Origin: Rapana venosa
Taxonomy: Eukaryota > Mollusca > Gastropoda > Neogastropoda > Muricidae
DNA length: 64,000 bases
Reading direction: 5' to 3'
NCBI GenBank assembly: GCA_028751875.1
Contig: CM054144.1
Coordinates: 16,963,999 to 17,027,998 of the forward strand
Shown here: in pieces, positions 55,666 through 64,000 of the stretch
Numbering within the stretch: position 1 is the first letter of the stretch
How the letters are laid out: every line of letters starts with the position of its first letter
Notes under the pieces: model-generated
Databases searched by the model: none
The model's input: only the letters and a program-made list of their open reading frames with translations
What the model was told of the DNA's origin: nothing
Program-made: the position numbers and the translations under genes

Positions 55666-58600
55666 GAACCCTGACTTCTTTGAGTGTAGGGAGAGCAGGG
55701 CGACACACACACCATGACCTCTGGATGCTTCTGCCCCTTTTTATCTGCCTTGGCCCAGATTCCAACCCATGATCTCATGATTCTGGGCCTTAATGATCTG
55801 TGCTTAGGACAACCAGGAAAAAAGAGATATTCTGGGCTTTTCTGACATGTGATCAGCTAAGCAAGAAAATTAAAGAAAAAAGAAATCCTGTTTTACTCAG
55901 AAATTTTGATTTTATGGTGGAGATATGATAAGATGGCTTGATAAAAACCCAACAAAGTATGTTTCCTCTGTGGAAGAGCAATGTGTATTGTGGTGTGTGT
56001 GTTGTGCAGGTGACCAGCCCGTAGACCTAGTGAGTGTTTTGAAGGACTTGGAGAGGAGACCATTCAGCCATACACCCAGAGTGCAAGGAAGCATTAGCCC
56101 CGAGGCTGTCAACACCAGGGAAAGTGTGTTTGGCAGTATTGGGTGAGTGAACAATCCTCCTCTACCCCCCACCCCCCAAAAAAAAACCCAAACCAAACAA
56201 ACAAAAAAAATTCTGATCTGGATTATTTTTGTGTTGTTTTTGTTTCATTGATCAAAGATTTACAAACCCAAAATCTTGTTTGTGTGTGTAAAATTGTGGT
56301 GACTTGTTGTATGCCTGTGTGTGTGGTGTGTGTGTGTGTGTGTGTGTGTGTGAGATATTGTGGTGACTTGTTGTATGCCTCTGTGTGTATGTGTGTGTGT
56401 GTGTATGTGTGTGTGTGTGTGTGTGTGAAATTGTGGTGACTCGTAGTTGTATGCCTCTGTGTGTGTGTGTGCATGTGAAATTGTGGTGACTCATCGTATG
56501 CCTCTGTGTGTGTGTGTGTGTGTGACTGAGTGTGTGTGTGTGTGTGACTGAGTGTGTGTGTGTTATTCTTTTTATTCAAGGATAATGGAATAAGCACTCG
56601 TATGTGTGTGTGTGTGACCTGTAGGTTAACTCAAAGGGACTGTCTGTTTTTTCCTTGAACTCTGGCTAACTTTCTTTCTTTTTCTAATGGTAGTTTGAAA
56701 ATTATTACCATGTTTGTTCTTTAAAAAATAGCTGAATATTCTTTAAAAAAAAAAAATGTTTGTTGGCAGAGATAAAACAGAAAAAAAACTTCTCCATCAA
56801 GGAAGCAGTTATTTCAGTGTGTGTGTGTGTACATTGTTTTGCTATTTTTTTATATTGTTGTGATTGATTGCATCCCTCTGTGTGTGTGAGTGTGCACATG
56901 CATGTGCCCTAGAAAGAAATAAAGGCTTCCCCCTTCCTCCCCCCGCCCCGTTCCTTGCCTAGAGCTTTGAGGTTCAGCAATGGTAAAATGTTGTGTATGC
57001 AACGGTTTTTACCACCATTAAGGTAGATGCTGTCAGGTTTCGAGGATAAAAAGCATGCATATTTCTTTGACTTTGGAGATTAAAAAGATGTATGTTTCTT
57101 TGAGATGGTTGAAAAAAAAAATTAAGAAGCATGTTGAAAACTGCTGATAGAAATCCCATACCTACTGAAAATTGGCTTTTAAGGATGCAAAGCTGCTGAA
57201 GAGCATTTTGAGGGGTAGGCAGGTGTGTAGTGCGCTTTGAGCATTATGAATTGTTTAAGGAAAATTTGAAAACAGATGGAGTGTGTATTATTGTCATTAC
57301 TTCCACTAACACTAATGCTATAGCCTTGGTTGTCTGTTCTGCAGATCCTTCAGTGCTGAACCTCCTCCAGCGATAGAGCAGAAAAAAGATGTCCTCAGGC
57401 AGAAGCTGTCCAGCCTACAGACTGATTTGGAGAAACTCTACATAGAGTCTGAGCAGAGAAGGGAATCTAGACGTCAGAAGTTGGAGTCGGAGAACCGTCG
57501 GTCTGAGAATGGCGTCAACAGGGATGATCTTAGATCTTCAGTCATAATCCAGGAACACTTGGGAGGAAATGGAGAGCCTCAGAAAATTACTAACACAGGA
57601 TTGGCAGCCGATGCTGAGGCTTTGGCTGTCACACAAAATGCTGCAGAAATTTACAAGAAAGGGATTCTGCAGGGTATTCTTGGCTTGATGCAGCTGTCCA
57701 ACGACTTGAATGGACTTCATGATCTGAACAATACCCTCGGTAATTCAGGACAAACTTCTGACCACAGTGGTACCTGTAATGGGTCTGCAGGATTAGTAAA
57801 AAACCTGCAGGTTTTGTATGAAGCTACCTCCTCTTTAGGTATTACTCCAAACAACACACAGTGCCAGAAACAGGATTTAAGCCATTCAGGTGAACAGAAT
57901 TGTTCCAGCTGCAACAAGGATCCCTGCAATATGTATCAGCAAACAAACAATTGTCATGCTCCACAGTTAGTATGTTCAAGCGGAGGCGAGTTAACACAGT
58001 CTGTTTTTAAGTCACCAGACTCGCAATGTAAGCCTTTTTTGAACAGCTCTGGTGAAAAAAACCAACCTTGTCTCTTACCTAATCCTCTGGGTGTCAGCTT
58101 AAAAGAAGATCATCACCACGGTCTGCTTTGTAGTGGTGCTGTTTGCGGTTGTTGTCATACAACAGGTTTGTGTCATTCACAGAAACAGAACATTCCCACA
58201 GCTGCTCATCGTTTCCCCCTGTCTGCCACTGCAGACCATCCATGCCCATGCAGCTCACATGGTCAGTGTGTAGGGACCTCTCCTTGCCACTCTGTGGATC
58301 AGAAGAGATCAGGCCAGTCTTCTGTCTGTAAAATTGATGCAGTATCATACAAAACACTTTCATCTAGTGATAGTCACGGTTGTGCAGTGTACGCCAGCCC
58401 AGTGAATTTCACAGAACAAGTTGATCCAAAACGTTGTGTTCAGCCTACATTCAAGTCTGCAGGGAAGAAGACTTGTGACGGTGGCTCTCATTGTGTTCGC
58501 TGCCAGGCAGAGACAGTGGCTGTCAGTGCATCAGAAATGTCTTACTGTGGAAAGAGAGCCTCATCCTCCTGTCAAAGCCCTGCTCTCTCTTCCTTGGACA

Positions 58601-59654
58601 GGTCAGAACAAGTGACGAAAGTGAGCAGCGTTGAGAGGAATGCAGAGGAGAGGAGTTCTCACACAACTCTGAAGTCACTGCCACCTTCAGGGTTTTGCCC
58701 TGCTCAAGGTGACGCGGTGTCATCTAAGGAAAAGAACAGTCCTGGTGGTCATCTCCGTGATAATGAAGATGAAGGTGTCCACTGTTTAGAGGATAAAGAA
58801 GTATCAAGATGGTCCATGCTGGAAGAAATTGATAAAGAAATAAGTAAGGTAAGGGGATTTTTTGTTGTTGCTTTGTTTGGGTTCTTTTGGGATGGGGGGG
58901 GGGGATCTATGTTCAAAGCCACCCTTCCCGTGAAGTATCTTGATGGGTTTAAATTATCACTTGGACATCAAAGTTCAGATGCTTTTCTATAACTCTCAGT
59001 TTAAGTGTTGGTATGCTTTTCTATAACAATTAGTTTAACTGTTAGCATGTTTTTCTATTTGTTTACAGTTAGTTTAACTGTTCGTATGCTTTTCTATAAC
59101 ACTCAGTTCAACTGTTCATTGAGTTAAAAAACAAAGCAAGGCTTACTACAGATTCTGTTATAATGTGTCAGCTATTTAAAACAAGCAATACTTTTGTTTA
59201 CTGTGAGAATTTTACCATATCTAAATGGAACAGCTCATTTGCGCCTGATTTGTATTACTATAATTATGTTAACTGTGTTCTATTTATTAGTAAAACACTC
59301 ATTTCTGCTGAGGTTTCATCAAAATTTATACTCTGTTCATAAGAAAAGAAATAATGGATATCGGAAAGAAATACATTTACCCAGCAGTCTTGTTGTTATC
59401 AGTATCAAGCAGGTTTTTGTTGTTGTTGACATGAATAAATGTATTTTGATGATGAGCCATGCCACATAACGTGCTGAGCTTGACAGCTTCAGTCCACCCA
59501 AAAGTCTTTCAGTCTTGTCTTTGGTGTGCAGTGTGAAGGTGAGCCTTCATGGTACAACTACGGGAAAGTCCTCAGCAGGATGCGGAGATCTGCAGATGAA
59601 AAGTCCACTGATTCTGGCATTTCTGGTATCAGCATGGACATAGAACCAGCATAG
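53101..59654 (+). CDS. RRM-type RNA-binding protein with Cys/His-rich region, C-terminal part of gene
   Basis: Spliced model: 53,101-53,234, 54,140-54,241, 56,010-56,142, 57,345-58,848 and 59,532-59,654. All introns are GT-AG and the phases match at every junction (1, 1, 2, 0), giving 664 residues plus TAG. Residues 1-33 are the second half of an RRM: FVRF is the end of the RNP1/beta-3 strand and LRVEIA is beta-4. This predicts RNA binding, in cytoplasm or nucleus. Residues about 123-175 are Glu/Lys/Arg/Leu-rich and coiled-coil-like. Residues about 294-440 contain about 18 cysteines and several histidines, and a smaller Cys cluster follows (about 480-530). The end is polar, with TDSGISGIS close to the C-terminus. 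I do not recognise the family. Gene start, promoter and the first RRM half are not visible. The large intron content and microsatellites are typical of an animal gene. Confidence 0.85.
53265..53860. repeat. Compound (CT)n / TTCCTTATCAGCTC minisatellite in intron
   Basis: Units of GTGGGTTCCTTATCAGCTC alternate with long CT runs, the longest about 53,366-53,434. The long Ser/Leu open frames in all three + frames are a consequence of the repeat and are not coding. Confidence 0.9.
53955..53987. repeat. Poly-G run
   Basis: Long, nearly uninterrupted G tract in the same intron; its length is probably unreliable. Confidence 0.75.
54012..54092 (+). repeat. 80-bp interspersed repeat (copy 4)
   Basis: AGAGGTTCACCCATGGTGGG, then TATGCGACCGTTTGCCCACC and TAAGGTAGCTACATTCTGA. 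Lies inside the RRM gene's intron, shortly before exon 2. Confidence 0.6.
54140..54241 (+). CDS. RRM gene, second visible exon
   Basis: Acceptor CTGTTCACAG and donor CATG|GTAAGG. Encodes the region just after the RRM, from KRYPSSNVRKYQ to KELDLIH, predicted mostly helical. Confidence 0.8.
55631..55662. repeat. (GA)n microsatellite in intron
   Basis: Uninterrupted GA tract of about 15 units. Confidence 0.9.
56010..56142 (+). CDS. RRM gene, third visible exon
   Basis: Acceptor GTTGTGCAG and donor ATTGG|GTGAGT. Encodes DQPVDLVSVLKDLERRP through RESVFGSIG in frame with both neighbours. Confidence 0.8.
56281..56570. repeat. GT minisatellite, four units, in intron
   Basis: Four units begin with a sequence like ATTGTGGTGACTTGTTGTAT then GCCTCTGTG and a GT run of variable length, at about 56,292, 56,354, 56,429 and 56,478. 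A degenerate fifth lies near 56,855. Confidence 0.85.
56956..57030 (+). repeat. 80-bp interspersed repeat (copy 5)
   Basis: GCCTAGAGCTTTGAGGTTCA, then ATGGTAAAATGTTGTGTATG and CACCATTAAGGTAGATGC. Lies in the intron before the large exon. Confidence 0.55.
57345..58848 (+). CDS. RRM gene, large exon (Cys/His-rich)
   Basis: 1,504-base exon with acceptor TGTCTGTTCTGCAG and donor AAG|GTAAGG. It stays open throughout in the frame set by the previous exon. It encodes the coiled-coil-like stretch, the region with GCCHTTGLCH and HPCPCSSHGQC-type clusters, and an acidic end before the splice site. An unspliced reading would continue only to 58,992 through a G-run and is not expected to be real. Confidence 0.9.
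59532..59654 (+). CDS. RRM gene, terminal coding exon
   Basis: Acceptor GGTGTGCAG. Forty codons then TAG (59,652-59,654). Encodes CEGEPSWYNYGKVLSRMRRS followed by a serine-rich TDSGISGISMD end. Confidence 0.8.
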   Translation, partial: CEGEPSWYNYGKVLSRMRRSADEKSTDSGISGISMDIEPA

Positions 59655-60786
59655 AACCAGGAATCAGCCAAGTGAAACAGCACATCTGGGGATGCAGAAC
59701 GGTGTCCTAGCACAGGAAGCAGCCCAGAGAGATCAGGCCTCCTAGATGACAGTGTCAGCATGAATGGCCGGTCAGAACAACTGAAAACCTCAGGAGATCA
59801 GCTCAAAACCTCAGGAATTATCGCATTAAGGCTTTGGCATCTCAACCCAATATGACTAGTCATGACTAATGTAGCGTATCCAAAGTGTCAACTTCTACAC
59901 CAAATAATCAGAAACAGACTGGAGAGGAAGGGGTAATGGCAGTGTGCTGAATGTGTTGACATGCATGTATCCTCCTGCCAGCACAGCCAGGTGAAGGGGC
60001 AGGCAGCATGGAATAGACAGCAATGCTGTGCCTGCCATTGTTGGCAGAGGCCCTGGACATGGACCAAATGTTAGCCTTCCTGACCAACATTTGTTCACAT
60101 GATAGCCTGTTATGTGTCAGATCTGTTGTGCTTGTAGCACTTGTTTTGTCAAACTTGACTTCAAGGACGTGACAGTGTCTTCCTTGGTTGATGACTAAGT
60201 GTTACTCATCATGGCATTGTAAGCAGTATAGTGCTGTACATTTTCTAGTTTTAGAACAGAAAAGTTTGTTTTAATCTTACATAAAATTTTACACTGTACA
60301 TCCGTCATGATATCTGTGTATCTTTGTAAAGTGTTTTATGATGTGCTACATATTGTTATGTAATGGTACTTGGTACTTAAATTTTTCTTCAATCTGGACT
60401 GAACTTCTATAGATTTTTATTGTCGTGGAAATGTCATTTTTTATGAGAAGAAAAAAGGAAGAAAACTTGAATCATGAACTGATGTATGGTACAAAGATGG
60501 CTGAAATGGGTGCAGACTCAGTAGGATCCAAGCTGCATTGATGCTTGCCAAAAGCCGTTTCAATTGATGCCAAAGATGTGGACATGTTTAGAAAAGGAGA
60601 GTTTCATTTGAATCTTTTAATCATCTGTACATGCTGGCTTTTTTTTTCTTTTTTCCTGAAATGACAAGGCTATAGTGGCTAGTATCCTCTGTCCTGATAA
60701 AGTTAAATCACACCTGGTGTGTGTGTGTGCGCGCGTGTGCATGTGTGTGCGTTTGTGTGTATGTTTTTTTTGTTTTTTCCTGAATT

Positions 60787-61950
60787 TAAAAAGTGAGCCC
60801 TAGTCAGCATCTTAAAACTTTATTTTTTAGATAATGCTGTGTTCATTAAAACTGTGTCCTGCTTTTTTCTGTCTTTGGTTTTAAATTGCATGTCTTTACA
60901 GTCATTATGACTGTGCTTCTTCTAATCGTATTGGTTTTATGAAGTATATATATATGAATATATATATAATATATATATGATGGATCGGTGGTCTAGAGGT
61001 AACGCGCCTGTCTAGAAAGCGAAAAGTCCAGGTTGGAAGTGGGCGGTGGTTCAAACCCCATTTTGGCCCGAAACTTTTCCCCCATCCATTAGACCATGAG
61101 TGGTGGTCTGGGTGCTAGTCTTTCGGATGAGACGATAAACCAAGGTCTTGTGTGTTACACAAAATTATTCAGTGCACGTAAAAGAACCCACGGCAACAAG
61201 AGAGTTGTCCCTGGCAACATTCTTAGAAAAAAGCCACTCTGATAGGGAAACAAAAGCAGTTGCAGACCAAAAAAAAAAAAAAGGGTGGCGCTGCTCTTGT
61301 GGCGATGTGCTCTCTCAGCCCGAATTTCACGCAGAGAAATCTCGTGATTTAAAGTGGTGTAAATAAATAATTATATATATATATATTGGGGTTTTTTTTG
61401 GTTTTGTTGTTGTTGTATTTTTAAAGTCCTATTAAGAATTGAGTCTCTTTTGTTGTTGTTGTAAATGTTGTATTGTTTATGATAGGTTTTGTGAGGGATT
61501 TACTTGGTTTGTGTTTTGTGCTGTAAATGTTGTATTGTTTATGATAGGTTTTGTGAGGGATTTACTTGTTTGTGTTTTGTGGTGATATTTGGTTTGTTTT
61601 GGTGGGGTTTTGTGTGTGTGATTTTTTAAGAGTGAGCCCTAGTCAACGTCTTAAAACTTTATTTTTTAGATAATGCTGTGTTCATTAAAATTGTGTTCTG
61701 TTTTTATTCTGTCTTTGGTTGGTTTTAAATTGCATGTCTTTACTGCCAATGTGACTGTACTTCTTCTAATCGTATTGGTTTTATGAAGTATATTCCTTTT
61801 TTTCAATCTTATTAAGGAGGTAAGTCTTTTTGTTTTAAACATGTAGTATTGTTTATGATTTATTTTGTGGGAGATTTGCATGGTTTGTGTTTTGTTTTGT
61901 GGTGATGTTTGGTGTTTTAGGGTTTTGTTTTATCTGTTTTGTGTGTGTGT
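60787..61950 (+). repeat. Tandem duplication, first unit interrupted by a SINE
   Basis: Positions 60,790-60,946 match 61,630-61,797 closely (GTGAGCCCTAGTCA... to TTTATGAAGTATAT). Positions about 61,425-61,625 match 61,800-61,945. Between the two halves of the first unit lie an AT tract and the SINE (about 60,947-61,385), which the second unit lacks. Within the first unit a roughly 62-bp block with GTAAATGTTGTATTGTTTAT is itself tandemly doubled (about 61,461 and 61,522). Confidence 0.8.
60983..61378 (+). mobile_element. tRNA-derived SINE, family C
   Basis: Head with A-box-like TGGTCTAGAGGTAACGCG (about 60,989-61,006) and B-box GGTTCAAACCCC (61,048-61,059). The core CTTTCGGATGAGACGATAAA is at about 61,120-61,139. 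A conserved tail follows with GGCGCTGCTCTTGTGGCGAT and CACGCAGAGAAATC, ending in AAATAAATAATTATATAT. The A-to-B spacing is slightly long, suggesting a small insertion. It shares the core with family A but has a different tail; a tail fragment is at 48,818-48,890. Flanked on both sides by AT repeats. Confidence 0.85.
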
Positions 61951-62266
61951 GTTCCCATTTCCCATGAGAACATGACAGGCATTTTCAAGGGTCATGACTA
62001 AAGTCATAAGGAATAGGCCAGGTATAGATTTTTCTTTTTTTCAACTGATGAACATAGGAGTGAGTGTGGTTGTGTGTGGGTGTGTGTGCGCACGCACAAC
62101 TTTTTTCTTTGATGATACTCAAAAGGTGCTTCTCTCTCTCTCTCCTCTCTCCTTCACCTCCTCCTCCTTCTTCTTCTTTGCCTTCTCCTCTGTCTCTCCC
62201 ATGTATAAATGATTAACAATAATGATCATGGATATTATGTGTACACCTGTTGCAACATTAATGCAT

Positions 62267-62267
<1 letters not shown>

Positions 62268-62332
<65 letters not shown>
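62268..62332. repeat. (CA)n microsatellite
   Basis: Uninterrupted CA tract of about 32 units. Confidence 0.95.
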
Positions 62333-62647
62333 ATGCTCACACAGTCATTTGTTAAATAGATTGTTGTTACTGTTGTAAAAAAAAGTATTTTGTACAGTTG
62401 CCTTTCCTATGCTGATTTTTATCACGTGAAATGTTTATGAGTTTTGTTGTGTTGAAGGGCCACTGCAGGCAGCGGGCCAGGATGTTGATGAAAGTGGTCA
62501 TGGACTTTGGGAAAAATCTAAAAGTGAACTTGATCCGTTTGGTTAATTTTGAAAAATACAGACTACCGTTTGCCATACGTTAAATTCCCCATGGAGAATC
62601 TTTTAAGAAATTAATGTAAACTTTGGTTATAAACACTTGGTATGTAT

Positions 62648-62795
62648 ATTTTATTTTAAATGATGCATGGATATTTTTTTTTTTAAGGTGAACATAAGAT
62701 TTGTTGATTTTCAACAATAAAGACTATGACGTGTTTTATTTTAAATGATGCCAGGAGAATTTTAAAAGATAACATACATTTTGAAAAATATATAT
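62648..62795. repeat. Short tandem duplication with poly(A) signal between units
   Basis: TTTTATTTTAAATGATGC, then GGANATTTTTT and AACATA, occur at about 62,650-62,700 and 62,736-62,785. AATAAA at 62,716-62,721 lies between them. Confidence 0.55.
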
Positions 62796-64000
62796 TGTTT
62801 GGGACAAAAGATAGGGTTTTTTAATGATTATCGTTAGTGTTGTATCTTGTGCTGTGGGCACACTAGGTGTCAGATATTGTACTGTGTCAGTGGAATGTAT
62901 TTGTTTCTCAACCACTCAAGACTCATAGTTTATGCTATGGGCTTGTTTCAGAAAAAATGGTCAATCTGTTGTTACCTGTGGATTGTTTGAGCTAACAAAT
63001 GTGAAAACTACATAATTGTTAGGTGCTATGTGATGTGTGAAGCAACTGCTAAATCAGTATCTTGAATTAAAAAAAAAAAAACTTTGACCAATTTACTTTT
63101 GTTACATAATGTTGAGATTATTGGGTAACATAGTGAACCACTGAGTACTCATATAAGCATTGCTTGTTGTACTCATTTCATGTATTGGTGCTACATTGTT
63201 CTGAACACATTTTTTTAAAATCTTGTTTAATCCAACTTATGACAAAATTATTCAGTTTTATTTCTTTCTTTTTTTTCAACCTTTGACCAGAGATTGTCTG
63301 ACAAGTTAGTGATCATTCAAAGTATCAACTTTTGATTATGAGAGATAGAAACTGTTGCTTGTCAGTCTTCCAGCTTTACAGTCTATCATTTGTTACGGAT
63401 TTCTCAAAGAAATGTTGAGTAGTATGTTTTTGTTGATATAGATATAAAATTGTGACTTTTCCAATCCCTGCTTTTGTGTGCATGTTGTGTGTGCGCGCGT
63501 GTGTGTGTGTGTGTGAATGTGCGCACGTATTCACTGAAATCATTATTTTGTCAGAAGTTTGCAGTCTTTTGGTGGCGTGATCGTGTTCCTTCGAATTAAG
63601 AAATGTACTGTGGCATTTAAATTCTTTGTTTTGTTTTGTTTGTTGGAAGGAATGCAAAGTTAATGGCTTCCTTACCTCTTCAGTGTGACTAAGTGAAAAG
63701 ACGTCCCTGTGCGGTGCGGTGGTAATTATATGTTTAAAGTCACTGCAAATGTGTTTGTGTTGATTAGATAAAATAATGTTGAACAAAGGTAAGATATATG
63801 AGGTAGGATGCTTGTGCAAAGAATTTAGGGATATAGTAGATAAAATATATCAAGTAAGTATTGAGAGGTGTGTTAGCAGAGATGTCTGTGGAAATAATTG
63901 AGAGATGTTTGTGAAAGAGACTGAGATGGTAGTAATATGTTAAAAGGAAACACTCAAATATAATTACTACATTTTTTCTCATTGCTATTATATCTCCACT
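62796..64000. other. Non-genic; nothing recognised
   Basis: AT-rich sequence with a GT tract at 63,478-63,513. The 147-codon minus-strand frame at 63,376-63,819 spans that tract and has no recognisable motif, so it is not called. Confidence 0.5.

Larger units (their letters stand above)
59655..62721 (+). other. Probable 3' untranslated region of the RRM gene
   Basis: No coding sequence is recognised after the stop. Candidate poly(A) signals are an AATAAA at 61,372-61,377 (inside the SINE tail) and AATAAA at 62,716-62,721. The end point is uncertain. The region contains a SINE, a tandem duplication and GT/CA tracts, all described separately. Confidence 0.4.

Noticed and set aside
56223..56597. 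124-codon minus-strand His/Thr frame
   Set aside because: Translation of the GT minisatellite.
58849..58992. Extension of the large exon through to 58,992
   Set aside because: The AAG|GTAAGG donor at 58,848 and a phase-compatible acceptor at 59,531 are better; the extension crosses a poly-G run with intron-like composition.
63376..63819. 147-codon minus-strand frame
   Set aside because: Crosses a GT microsatellite (His/Thr run) and shows no domain.

Overview
The window looks like a repeat-rich segment of an animal nuclear genome. Genes are interrupted by GT-AG introns, microsatellites are abundant, and tRNA-headed SINEs sit beside CR1-like and RNase-H-bearing LINE fragments. The SINEs carry a GGATGAGACGATAAACC-type core. 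From family knowledge these repeats suggest a lophotrochozoan, probably a mollusc and possibly a gastropod; no single marker proves this. There are no bacterial operons, rRNA genes or functional tRNA genes. Nearly all short open frames are chance or low-complexity frames.

Layout. Positions 1-453 are the 3' end of a CR1-like LINE ORF2. Positions 454-10.7 kb are non-genic, with a 33-bp minisatellite (3.06-3.42 kb), a segment that recurs inverted at 41-47.6 kb, and a SINE (9.24 kb). Positions 10.75-17.94 kb and 17.94 to about 25.35 kb are two copies of a roughly 7.2-kb unit, each ending in the same LINE plus about 1.1 kb of flank. The last 1.55 kb of the first unit appears identical to window positions 1-1555. 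From about 25.4 to 36.2 kb there is a roughly 10.9-kb block of LINE remnants lying between sequences that are adjacent near 1.55-1.60 kb. Positions 36.2-39.6 kb repeat 1.6-3.8 kb, with the minisatellite expanded about four-fold. A 500-N gap lies at 40,523-41,022. Positions 41.0-47.6 kb are the inverted copy of 3.8-7.74 kb, carrying a 2.7-kb terminal-inverted-repeat DNA transposon that 3.8-7.74 kb lacks. Positions 48.0-48.65 kb are a third copy of the 13.75/21.0-kb segment.

The one convincing host gene is on the + strand at 53,101-59,654. Five exons with GT-AG borders and matching phases encode the C-terminal 664 residues of an RRM-type RNA-binding protein, with a coiled-coil-like stretch and a long Cys/His-rich region. 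I cannot name it. Its 5' end is not visible, and the sequence just upstream (49.05-52.3 kb) is of poor quality.

Sequence quality varies. Positions 21.3-40.5 kb and 49.05-52.3 kb are full of homopolymer runs and read as an unpolished, corrupted consensus when set against the cleaner copies. Boundaries and translations there are approximate.

The most interesting item is the transposon at 42,119-44,825. It has near-perfect 26-27 bp inverted ends, a 2-3 bp target duplication and an intact empty site near 6.4 kb. It also carries two CRE palindromes, a spliced short C-terminal coding remnant with a poly(A) signal, and at least eight dispersed copies of a two-part GTGTCG / GTTACRCGCGGACG motif.
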